Shown piece by piece: positions 8,439 through 14,772 of a DNA stretch of 14,772 bases; position 1 is the stretch's first letter, and every line of letters starts with the position of its first letter. The notes beneath the pieces were generated by a model. That model had not been told where the DNA came from. It worked only from the letters and a program-made list of their open reading frames with translations, and ran no database searches. A program made the translations under genes and the position numbers. Origin of the DNA: Burkholderiales bacterium (GTDB lineage Bacteria; Pseudomonadota; Gammaproteobacteria; Burkholderiales; SG8-39); assembly GCA_919902965.1 (NCBI GenBank), contig CAKKSJ010000254.1, positions 1 to 14,772 on the forward strand, in the 5' to 3' direction.

Positions 8439-10936
8439 GCACGGCGGCGCGCCGGGATGCCACGGCCGCAAAGGAGTTTCCTTGGCCTGCTCCGCCGTAT
8501 TTCGAGTTTTTGCCGGGCAAGGGCGGCGCAGGCTGGTCCGATTGCGTGCTGACTTTCAGGGACGGCGGCACTTTGAGTGGTCGGCTGCACAGGTTCCTCG
8601 CGAACGCGGCTACACTTACGTTTCAGCCGAGCGATAGTAGCGTACCGCTCACCATCCCGTTTTCCGAGCTGCTGAAACTGCAGTTGCCGCGCCCGGTGGG
8701 GCTGAGACGTGAAACCCTGCCTGCGGCCGCAACTAGCGCTGAAACCGAAGAACTCCGGCGTTCCGAACGCTACGCCTTCCAGATCGAACTGGTAAACGGC
8801 GAGCAAATAGTGGGCAGGACCTTGGGCTATGTCAGCGCACTGTGCGGTCTGTTCCTGTATTTCCCGGAAGCAAACGGCGATGTCGTCCGCTGCTTCGTGC
8901 CGGCGCAGGCGGCGAAATCCTGCAGCATCGACGCGCCCCTTGGACAAGTGCTGGTCGAACAGAAGGCGGTTTCGTCCGAAGCGGTAGCCGCCGCGCTGAA
9001 CCTGCAGACCATGATGCGCACGCAAAAGCTGGGTCAATACCTCACGCAGAACAGATTCGTGTCGCCGGAACAGCTTGCCGCGGCGCTGGCACGCAAGCGC
9101 GAGCGCCCGGACCAGAGACTGGGCGAAGCATTGATCGAATTGGGCCATATCACCGAGCCGGAACTGAATTTGGCGCTGGGGGGCGAGTCCCTGGAGCGCT
9201 CGATGCCGATCGGACAGATTCTGCTTAAGAAAATGGGTATCGTGGATGAGCAGGCGATCATCGGAGCCATTGCGAACAGAAGCGGCGTTCCCACGGTCGA
9301 TCTGAACACCACGATTCCGCTCGACATACTCGCCAGGATTCCGGCGGCCGTCGCGCATCGTCACTACGTGGTGCCCTTGTGTGAGGCGGAAGGCGCGCTC
9401 GTCGTGGCAACAGAGAATCCGATGGACAAAGTTGTTTTGGAAGAATTGCGTGCGCTGACCAGAATGAAAATACTGCCGGTGGTCGCCAGTGCAGGGGACA
9501 TCGCGCGCTCGCTCAAGCGCCATTACGGTGCCGCGCCGACAGTCAGAGCCAGCGCGCCCCGCATCGCCGACCGCAGATCAAGCAACAGGTCGGCGCCACA
9601 GACGACCGATCCGATGCGCCACACCGAAGTCGGCGTGCAGGAATACATTTCCCGGCTGACTGCAGAAAGCGGCAACCAGGATGTTGCCGAGTATCAGGCG
9701 GTCAGCAGCGACAGCGCGCTGGTGGGGCTAGTCAACCAGATAGTTGTCGACGCGGTCGAGCAAAAAGTCTCCGATATTCATATCGAAGCGAACCTGGGAC
9801 CCAAGACCACGCGTGTTCGCTTTCGCAAGGATGGCATTCTGGCGAACTATCTTGAACTCCCCGCCCAATTCCGCAATGCCGTGGTTTCCAGAATCAAAAT
9901 CATGAGCCAGCTCGACATTACGGAGCGCCGCAAACCCCAGGACGGTAAAATCGACTTCAGCCGGTTTGGCCCCGCAGCGGTGGAATTGCGGGTCGCGACC
10001 GTTCCAACGACCAGCGGTCTGGAAGATGTCGTCATGCGCGTGCTTTCGGCAGCACTGCCGGTTCCCATGGATGAACTGGGCCTGGAGGCGGAGGCCCTGA
10101 TCTCAATCAAGAGACTCATTTCCAAACCGCACGGACTGTTTCTGGTCTGCGGCCCCACCGGCTCCGGAAAAACCACCACGCTGCACTCCTTGCTTGCGTT
10201 TCTCAATACGCTTGAGCGCAAGATCTGGACCGCCGAGGACCCGATCGAGATCACGCAGCCGGGCTTGCGCCAGGTTCAGGTCAACGCCAAGATCGGTTGG
10301 ACTTTTGCCGCAGCGATGCGCAGTTTCATGCGCGCCGACCCCGATGTCATTATGGTCGGCGAGATGCGCGATGCGGAAACCGCCAAGATCGGCATCGAGG
10401 CGTCGCTGACCGGCCATCTGGTGCTGTCCACCCTGCACACCAACAGCGCAGCGGAGAGCGTCGTGCGGCTGCTCGATCTGGGCATGGATCCGTTCAACTT
10501 CGCCGACGCGCTGCTCGGCGTCCTGGGCGAGCGCCTGGCGCGACGGCTTTGCCCCGAATGCAAGTCCGGATACGCGCCGACCCGTACGGAACTCGAAGAG
10601 CTATTGGCGCAATACTGCAGCGAAACCGAGCTCGACACGCGCCAGCAAATGAAAACCTGGATCAAGCGATACGGCGACGCGAGCGCAAACATCACGCTGT
10701 TCCGCCCGCACGGCTGCGCGCACTGCGGTCATACCGGGTATCGCGGCCGGGTCGGACTATACGAACTGCTGGTGTCGAATGCCGCGACCAAACGGCTGCT
10801 GCATTCCAAAGGCCACGTCGCCGACATAAAAAATGCGGCTATCGCGGCCGGCATGCGCACGCTCAGGCAGGACGGCATCGAGAAAGTCCTGCAGGGCATT
10901 ACCGATGTGCAGCAGGTCGCTGCGGTGTGCAACTGA
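8435..10936 (+). CDS. GspE/PilB-family secretion ATPase with extended, repeat-bearing N-terminus
   Basis: 833-residue hexameric-type ATPase of the type II secretion / type IV pilus assembly family, expected on the cytoplasmic face of an inner-membrane platform. The C-terminal engine is complete: Walker A GPTGSGKT (573-580), Asp box TAEDPIE (599-605), Walker B ADPDVIMVGEMRD (633-645), His box LTGHLVLSTLHTN (658-670), and the zinc tetracysteine C706-C709 with C761-C764, which marks assembly ATPases rather than PilT retraction ATPases. The N-terminus is unusual: two related beta-rich segments (about 35-83 and 112-162), four 30-residue helical repeats (169-288), then the usual N2-like domain (about 285-365), a Ser/Arg-rich linker (about 366-395) and a short pre-core. 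It is longer than the usual 560-600. GGGG lies 5 nt before the ATG. No secretin, platform or pilin gene is nearby, so the partner system must be elsewhere. Confidence 0.9.
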   Translation: MSTAARRDATAAKEFPWPAPPYFEFLPGKGGAGWSDCVLTFRDGGTLSGRLHRFLANAATLTFQPSDSSVPLTIPFSELLKLQLPRPVGLRRETLPAAATSAETEELRRSERYAFQIELVNGEQIVGRTLGYVSALCGLFLYFPEANGDVVRCFVPAQAAKSCSIDAPLGQVLVEQKAVSSEAVAAALNLQTMMRTQKLGQYLTQNRFVSPEQLAAALARKRERPDQRLGEALIELGHITEPELNLALGGESLERSMPIGQILLKKMGIVDEQAIIGAIANRSGVPTVDLNTTIPLDILARIPAAVAHRHYVVPLCEAEGALVVATENPMDKVVLEELRALTRMKILPVVASAGDIARSLKRHYGAAPTVRASAPRIADRRSSNRSAPQTTDPMRHTEVGVQEYISRLTAESGNQDVAEYQAVSSDSALVGLVNQIVVDAVEQKVSDIHIEANLGPKTTRVRFRKDGILANYLELPAQFRNAVVSRIKIMSQLDITERRKPQDGKIDFSRFGPAAVELRVATVPTTSGLEDVVMRVLSAALPVPMDELGLEAEALISIKRLISKPHGLFLVCGPTGSGKTTTLHSLLAFLNTLERKIWTAEDPIEITQPGLRQVQVNAKIGWTFAAAMRSFMRADPDVIMVGEMRDAETAKIGIEASLTGHLVLSTLHTNSAAESVVRLLDLGMDPFNFADALLGVLGERLARRLCPECKSGYAPTRTELEELLAQYCSETELDTRQQMKTWIKRYGDASANITLFRPHGCAHCGHTGYRGRVGLYELLVSNAATKRLLHSKGHVADIKNAAIAAGMRTLRQDGIEKVLQGITDVQQVAAVCN
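8939..9298 (+). repeat. Four tandem 30-residue GspE-N1-like helical repeats within the ATPase
   Basis: Repeat units start at residues 169, 199, 229 and 259: LGQVLVEQKAVSSEAVAAAL, LGQYLTQNRFVSPEQLAAAL, LGEALIELGHITEPELNLAL and IGQILLKKMGIVDEQAIIGA, each followed by a 10-residue connector. The pattern is (L/I)Gx2Lx5(I/V)x3(E/Q)x4A(L). Spacing is exactly 30 each time. The fourth leads into GVPTVDL, the normal junction of the single N1 domain in GspE/MshE proteins, so units 1-3 look like added copies. Confidence 0.8.
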
Positions 10937-10985
10937 AATCCGCCTGAATCTGCCCCGCAACACCGCCCAAGCGCCCCGGTCCCCG

Positions 10986-11669
10986 CTAGCGTGCCCGGCC
11001 CTTTTTCTTCTTTGGCGCGGCGTTCGCGATTTCCGTCTTCGAAAAATACCAGTCGGTGTATTCGTAGCCGGCCTGCGCCCGGGCTTCCGCGTCCTTGGCG
11101 GTGGCCGGCGGCGGAACCATCACCTTATCGCCCGGGCACCAGCCCTCCGGGGTTGCCACACCATGCCGGTCGCTGGTTTGCAGCGCCTCGAGCAAGCGCA
11201 GAAACTCCTCGATCGAGCGGCCGTTGGTCATCGGGTAATAGACCATCGCGCGCACCTTGCCTTCCGGATCGATGAAAAAGGTGGCGCGTACCGTCGAGGT
11301 ATCGCTCGCCCCGGGCTGGATCATGCCGTAGTCGTGCGCAATGCGCATCGACAGGTCGTCGATGATCGGAAACGAAATCTCCACGCCGAACTTTTCCTTG
11401 ATGTTACGAATCCAGGCGAGATGCGAATAGGTGCTGTCGATGGACAAGCCGAGCAGTTCGCAGCCCAGCTTGCGAAAACGCTCGTGGTTCGCTGCGAACG
11501 CGAGAAACTCGGTGGTGCACACCGGGGTGAAATCCGCGGGGTGGGAAAACAGGATCAGCCATTTCCCCCGGTAGTCCTGCAGCGAGCGCGGACCGTGAGT
11601 GGTTCTGGCGGTGAAATCCGGCGCCGCTTCGTTGATCCGCGGAATTTTCGCATTCCAGACATTTTCCAT
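10986..11669 (-). CDS. Peroxiredoxin, Prx6-like (AhpC/TSA family)
   Basis: 227-residue thiol peroxidase that reduces hydrogen peroxide or organic peroxides in the cytosol (no signal peptide). The active-site motif is HPADFTPVC (43-51) with Pro44, Thr48 and peroxidatic Cys51; the partner Arg is R128 in TVRATFFID. The extended C-terminal dimerisation domain, with TPEGWCPGDKV (173-183), is Prx6-like. Cys178 within it and Cys70 are other cysteines; Cys178 might act as a resolving cysteine, but a 1-Cys mechanism is equally possible. The tail is a basic KKKKGRAR. The start is supported by a strong GAGGAGA ribosome site 5 nt upstream. It lies 46 nt after the thioesterase gene on the same strand, with a hairpin between, so it may be read with that operon or from its own promoter. 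Confidence 0.93.
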   Translation of the reverse strand: MENVWNAKIPRINEAAPDFTARTTHGPRSLQDYRGKWLILFSHPADFTPVCTTEFLAFAANHERFRKLGCELLGLSIDSTYSHLAWIRNIKEKFGVEISFPIIDDLSMRIAHDYGMIQPGASDTSTVRATFFIDPEGKVRAMVYYPMTNGRSIEEFLRLLEALQTSDRHGVATPEGWCPGDKVMVPPPATAKDAEARAQAGYEYTDWYFSKTEIANAAPKKKKGRAR

Positions 11670-11685
11670 AGCTTTCTCCTCTGCC

Positions 11686-11702
11686 GCGGAGTGCGTCTCC
11701 GC
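11686..11702 (-). repeat. Hairpin between thioesterase and peroxiredoxin genes
   Basis: GCGGAG and CTCCGC arms (11686-11691 and 11697-11702) pair perfectly around a 5-nt loop. On the transcribed strand it lies just after the thioesterase stop and 5 nt before the peroxiredoxin ribosome site. There is no U-run, so it is more likely an mRNA structure than a strong terminator. Confidence 0.35.
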
Positions 11703-11715
11703 AAGTTGTGGTATT

Positions 11716-12132
11716 TCAGTCCTGAAAGCGGGCTATGATCTCCGCAGGAATGACGCCCGCCTTCATCCCTTCCGCATCATTTGGATCGCGCAGGCCCCAC
11801 ACGCGCACTTCGCGCCCCTCGACGACGATATTACTGTTGTTATGTATCCGGTGCTCGACCACGAACACCTTGCTGCGCCACTCGCCAACCCAGGTCTCCA
11901 GCGTGATCCGGTCGCCGAAGCGCGACGCACCGCGAAAACTCGCGCTCGCATCGACCAGCGCCACCCCGGCCATGCGGTATCGCGGAAACAGCTGGGCCCA
12001 GGGCAGGCCGCGGGAACGGAACATCCGTTCGGTGGCGCGATCGAACCAATCGAAATAGCGCGGGTAAAATACGATCCGCGCCGGATCGCAATCGGCGAAG
12101 TCCACGATAATTTCCATGCGCGAAGGTGTCAT
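11716..12132 (-). CDS. Acyl-CoA thioesterase, 4-hydroxybenzoyl-CoA thioesterase-type hotdog fold
   Basis: 138-residue hotdog-fold thioesterase that would hydrolyse an acyl- or aroyl-CoA to the free acid and CoA. The N-terminal motif FADCDPARIVFYPRYFDWFD (12-31) matches the Pseudomonas 4-hydroxybenzoyl-CoA thioesterase pattern GDCDPAGIVWYP, with Asp16 at the place of catalytic Asp17. The rest (ASFRGASRFGD, EWRSKVFVVEHRI) is also typical. The ATG directly follows the TGA of the alpha/beta hydrolase gene (zero spacing), so translation is probably coupled; GGTGAG overlaps that stop. A second in-frame Met (residue 6) is possible. In this operon it could release free acid or recycle CoA from dead-end esters. 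Substrate is not decided by sequence. Confidence 0.9.
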   Translation of the reverse strand: MTPSRMEIIVDFADCDPARIVFYPRYFDWFDRATERMFRSRGLPWAQLFPRYRMAGVALVDASASFRGASRFGDRITLETWVGEWRSKVFVVEHRIHNNSNIVVEGREVRVWGLRDPNDAEGMKAGVIPAEIIARFQD

Positions 12133-13029
12133 TCACTCACCGATGAATTCGCGGATCAGCCGGTTCAGCCGCTGCGGCTCTTCGTGCATGACCCAGTGCG
12201 AGGCCTGCGGCAGGCGCTCGATGCGCAGGTCGGGCACGCAAGCCTCCAATCCGTCGAGGTTCGCCGGCAACAGCGCCTGATCGCGCAGTCCCCAGACCAC
12301 CAGCGTGGGCACGCGCACCATGAAATCCGCGGGATCCAGCTTGATCGCCTTGGCACCCGGATCGTCGCCGATCGGCGGATATAGCGGTGAGGCGCGATAG
12401 TAGTTGAGACTGCCGGTGAGCGCGCCCGGCTGCGACCAGGCCTCGACATAGACCGAGCGCTCGGCCGGATCGACCGCGCCCCTGCCCCAGCCTTCCAGGG
12501 TCATTTTTGCGAGGCGTTCGTAATTATTTTCCGACAACACGCGCTCGGCCTTGTCGCTGCGCAGCAGATTCATGTACTGGCTCGCGTCCTGCTGCGCCGG
12601 ATTGTGCGCGAGTTCGCGCGCGAAGCTGACCGGATGCGGCGCATTGACAATGACCAGCTTGCTCAAGCTGTGTGGGTGCGCCATGGCGTAAGCCCAGGCC
12701 ACGGCTCCGCCCCAGTCGTGCGCAACCAGCACGAATTTTTCGTGGTCCTGAGCTTCGGGCCTAAGCTGCGCGGCCAACTGGCGGATATCCTCGATCAGGA
12801 TGCGCGCCTTGTACTGCTTTACGTCTGCCGGTCGGTCGGAAAGGTTGAAACCGCGCATGTCGGGCGCCACTGCGTGATAATCGCGGCCCAGATCCTCCAG
12901 CTGCCGCTTCCAGCAATACCAGAACTCCGGAAAGCCATGCAGGAACAGGATCAGCGGCCCCTGTCCCGCATGCGCGTAGTGCAGGCGCACGCCGTTGACG
13001 CTGGCGTAGTCGTGGCGAATAGCGCTCAA
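12133..13029 (-). CDS. Alpha/beta hydrolase, epoxide hydrolase-like
   Basis: 298-residue alpha/beta-hydrolase fold enzyme of the epoxide hydrolase / haloalkane dehalogenase branch. Seen: oxyanion-loop motif HGFPEFW (31-37), nucleophile elbow VAHDWGG (102-108, nucleophile Asp105), acid Asp250 in GLRDQALLP, and base His278 in QASHWVMHEEP. The Asp nucleophile followed by Trp excludes an ordinary serine esterase. The cap-domain LNYYRA (208-213) supplies a tyrosine as in epoxide hydrolases, so epoxide opening is favoured over dehalogenation. The start is TTG, 10 nt after the TGA of the isomerase gene; no ATG or GTG fits. Position between the isomerase and thioesterase genes suggests that it acts on an epoxidised or halogenated intermediate of the same pathway. 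Confidence 0.88.
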   Translation of the reverse strand: MSAIRHDYASVNGVRLHYAHAGQGPLILFLHGFPEFWYCWKRQLEDLGRDYHAVAPDMRGFNLSDRPADVKQYKARILIEDIRQLAAQLRPEAQDHEKFVLVAHDWGGAVAWAYAMAHPHSLSKLVIVNAPHPVSFARELAHNPAQQDASQYMNLLRSDKAERVLSENNYERLAKMTLEGWGRGAVDPAERSVYVEAWSQPGALTGSLNYYRASPLYPPIGDDPGAKAIKLDPADFMVRVPTLVVWGLRDQALLPANLDGLEACVPDLRIERLPQASHWVMHEEPQRLNRLIREFIGE

Positions 13030-13039
13030 TGCGCAGTCG

Positions 13040-13807
13040 TCAATTAAACTGACCGAAATCCGGTTTGCGCTTCTGCAGGAAGGCGCTGAACGCTTCCTTC
13101 GCCTCGGGCGAGCCCAGGCGTTCGCCGAAATGGCCGGATTCCAGTTTGATTTGTTGCGCCACCGCGGCTTGTTGGCCCTGCTTCATCAGCCGCTTGGTCA
13201 GGCGCAGTGAGACCGCCGGCTTGCCCGCCAGTTTTTTCGCCTGGGCCATGGCAGTGTCGAGCAACTGGTCTTCAGGCACCACCTCGGTGACCAGCCCGAT
13301 TTCCTTGCCCTTGTGCGCGCTGAACGGCTCGCCCAGCAACAGCAGTTCGGCCGCGCGCTGGTAACCGGCGAGCGCAGGCAGCAGCAGGCTGGAACCGGCC
13401 TCGGGCACCAGCCCCAGATTGACGAAGGGCAGCTGCAGGCGCGCGTTCGGCGCCGCGTACACGAGGTCGCAATGCAGCAGCATAGTGGTGCCTATGCCCA
13501 CTGCTGCCCCGGCGACCGCGGCGACGATGGGCTTTTGCGCCTGGCTGATGCCGTACAAGAACTGGAATACCGGCCGCTTGTCGTCCCGCGGCGGATTGTC
13601 GAGAAAGTCCTGCAGGTCGTTGCCCGCCGTGAACAGATCCATCTTGCCGTGGATCAGCATCACGCGCACCCCGGCATCTGCCTCGGCCGCCTTGATCGCA
13701 TCGGCCAGGGCCTGGTACATGGCGGCGGTCAACGCATTCTTCTTTTCCGGTCGGTTGATTTCAATGCGCGCGACGCCGTCCCGGTTTTCCGTAATGATGT
13801 GATTCAT
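13040..13807 (-). CDS. Enoyl-CoA hydratase/isomerase family protein, ECI2-like
   Basis: 255-residue crotonase-fold protein. It carries FTAGNDLQDF (59-68), which resembles the FxSGNDL signature of delta3,delta2-enoyl-CoA isomerases (human ECI2), and LGLVPEAGSS (131-140), where Glu136 sits at the isomerase catalytic position. The two glutamates of true hydratases are replaced: Thr108 at the first site and Phe128 at the second. A double-bond isomerase is thus more likely than a hydratase. The ATG at 13805-13807 was chosen because the protein then opens with the normal MNHIITENRDGVARIEINRP; a longer open frame to 14167 runs antiphase through the ligase gene and is spurious. Co-directional with the acyl-CoA ligase, 59 nt upstream of it, fitting unsaturated fatty-acid breakdown. 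Confidence 0.88.
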   Translation of the reverse strand: MNHIITENRDGVARIEINRPEKKNALTAAMYQALADAIKAAEADAGVRVMLIHGKMDLFTAGNDLQDFLDNPPRDDKRPVFQFLYGISQAQKPIVAAVAGAAVGIGTTMLLHCDLVYAAPNARLQLPFVNLGLVPEAGSSLLLPALAGYQRAAELLLLGEPFSAHKGKEIGLVTEVVPEDQLLDTAMAQAKKLAGKPAVSLRLTKRLMKQGQQAAVAQQIKLESGHFGERLGSPEAKEAFSAFLQKRKPDFGQFN

Positions 13808-13829
13808 GCGTTGCCCGAATAAGGACTGC

Positions 13830-13853
13830 TGTGGAGGACGCCTTTCCTCCACA
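13830..13853 (-). repeat. Hairpin between acyl-CoA ligase and isomerase genes
   Basis: TGTGGAGG (13830-13837) and CCTCCACA (13846-13853) form a perfect 8-bp stem with an 8-nt loop in the 59-nt gap. No T-run follows in either direction, so a processing or stability element is more likely than an intrinsic terminator. Confidence 0.4.
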
Positions 13854-13866
13854 CAGGAATATCGCC

Positions 13867-14772
13867 TCAGGCGGTCGGCAGCTTGTGGTTTTTGAAGTCC
13901 TCGCGCAGCTTGGTCTTCAGCAATTTGCCCGTGGCCGTGTGCGGCAACTGCTCGACAAACGCAACGTCGTCGGGCATCCACCATTTGGCGACTTTGCCTT
14001 CGTAGAACTTGAGCAATTCCTCGCGCGTGAGCTCGGCGCCGGGTTTTTTCACCACGATCAGCAGCGGCCGTTCGTCCCACTTCGGGTGAAAGCAGCCGAT
14101 CACCGCCGCCTCCGCCACCGCCGGATGGCCGACCGCGATGTTCTCCAGGTCTATGGTGCTGATCCATTCGCCGCCGGTCTTGATCACATCCTTGGAGCGG
14201 TCAGTGATCTGCATGTAGCCGTCCGGGTCGATGGTGGCGACATCACCGGTCGGGAACCAGCCGTCGACCAGCGGATCGCCGCCCTCGCCCTTGAAATAGC
14301 TGCTGGTAATCCAGGGGCCGCGCACCAGCAGGTCGCCGAACACCTTGCCGTCCCAGGGCAGATCCTTGCCATCGCCATCGACGATTTTCATGTCGGCGCC
14401 GAAAACATTGCGACCCTGCTTGTTCTGCAGGGCGAGTTGCTGTTCCTTCGACAGCTTCAGGTGCTTGGCCTTGAAAGTGCACACCGTGCCGAGCGGGCTC
14501 ATCTCGGTCATGCCCCAGGCGTGCAGCACCTGCACCCCGTACTCGTCCTGAAAGGTCTTGATCATCGCCGCGGGCGCGGCCGAGCCGCCGATCACCGTGC
14601 GGTTCATGGTGCTGAACTTGAGCTTGTTCTGTCCCGTGTGCATCAGCAGCGCCAGCCACACCGTGGGCACACCTGCCGACACCGTGACCTTTTCCCCCTC
14701 GAACAACTCATACAGGCTCTTGCCGTCCAGCCCGGCGCCGGGGAACACCAGCTTGGCGCCGACCATGGCGCA
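13867..14772 (-). CDS. Fatty-acyl-CoA synthetase (AlkK/DmdB-like), 5' end beyond window
   Basis: The C-terminal part (301 codons visible before the stop, open to the window edge) of an ANL-superfamily acyl-CoA ligase. Numbered from the first visible Met (14764-14766): GGSAAPAAM (60-68), AWGMTEMSPLG (83-93), GWFPTGD (169-175), DRSKDVIKTGGEWIS (189-203) and the catalytic-lysine motif HTATGKLLK (276-284, Lys281). The wording is that of the medium/long-chain AlkK / 3-methylmercaptopropionyl-CoA ligase (DmdB) group; the P-loop lies outside the window. That internal Met should not be taken as the start, because the frame continues upstream through GCC and TGC codons. It would activate the acid that the isomerase, hydrolase and thioesterase downstream then handle. 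Confidence 0.9.
   Translation of the reverse strand, partial: CAMVGAKLVFPGAGLDGKSLYELFEGEKVTVSAGVPTVWLALLMHTGQNKLKFSTMNRTVIGGSAAPAAMIKTFQDEYGVQVLHAWGMTEMSPLGTVCTFKAKHLKLSKEQQLALQNKQGRNVFGADMKIVDGDGKDLPWDGKVFGDLLVRGPWITSSYFKGEGGDPLVDGWFPTGDVATIDPDGYMQITDRSKDVIKTGGEWISTIDLENIAVGHPAVAEAAVIGCFHPKWDERPLLIVVKKPGAELTREELLKFYEGKVAKWWMPDDVAFVEQLPHTATGKLLKTKLREDFKNHKLPTA

Noticed and set aside
8147..9523. A long open frame (458 codons) on the minus strand opposite the ATPase gene
   Set aside because: It lies antisense to a gene with clear motifs, its translation has no recognisable domain, and long antisense frames are common in GC-rich DNA.
10991..11030. T-rich run after GC-rich sequence as a terminator for the ATPase gene
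   Set aside because: The run is the codon complement of the lysine-rich peroxiredoxin tail and no stable hairpin precedes it.
13808..14167. A 120-codon N-terminal extension of the isomerase reading frame
   Set aside because: It overlaps the coding sequence of the acyl-CoA ligase in another frame and has no family similarity; ATG at 13805-13807 gives the normal N-terminus.

Overview
This is a GC-rich, densely coded stretch of bacterial chromosome. Protein styles (MsnO8-type flavin monooxygenase, AlkK/DmdB-type acyl-CoA ligase, long GspE/PilB-type ATPase) suggest a betaproteobacterium or close relative, but this is an inference from similarity remembered, not from a search. There are eleven complete or near-complete protein genes, one gene cut at the right edge, and one candidate small upstream ORF. 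I found no tRNA, rRNA, insertion sequence, CRISPR array or prophage.

Layout. Positions 1-1462 (+) hold a luciferase-like monooxygenase cut by the left edge and a GNAT acetyltransferase whose GTG start overlaps the previous stop. Positions 1508-4966 (-) form a tight two-gene operon: an AMP-forming acyl-CoA ligase followed with zero spacing by a ThDP enzyme that resembles animal ILVBL/HACL2 (2-hydroxyacyl-CoA lyase) much more than anabolic acetolactate synthase. Together they suggest activation and one-carbon shortening of 2-hydroxy acids. Positions 4967-5245 are a divergent control region with a perfect FNR/Anr box (TTGAT-N4-ATCAA). Positions 5246-7444 (+) encode a SulP anion transporter fused to a STAS and a cyclic-nucleotide-binding domain. 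Positions 7597-8040 (+) encode an exported DUF302 protein. Positions 8041-8434 are a control region with a CRP-like site, a well-placed -10 and a 30-codon ORF coupled by ATGA overlap to the next gene. Positions 8435-10936 (+) encode an orphan GspE/PilB-type ATPase with two beta-rich N-terminal segments and four helical repeats with exact 30-residue periodicity.

Positions 10986-14772 (-) are a same-strand run that reads, in transcription order: acyl-CoA ligase (cut by the right edge), ECI2-like enoyl-CoA isomerase/hydratase, epoxide-hydrolase-like alpha/beta hydrolase, 4-hydroxybenzoyl-CoA-type thioesterase, and a Prx6-like peroxiredoxin. The first four fit a coenzyme-A-linked acid or fatty-acid catabolic unit; the peroxiredoxin may be co-transcribed or separate.

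The items most worth attention are the ILVBL-like lyase/ligase pair, the exact FNR box before a SulP-STAS-cNMP fusion, and the unusual architecture of the lone secretion-type ATPase with its coupled leader ORF and CRP-like promoter.
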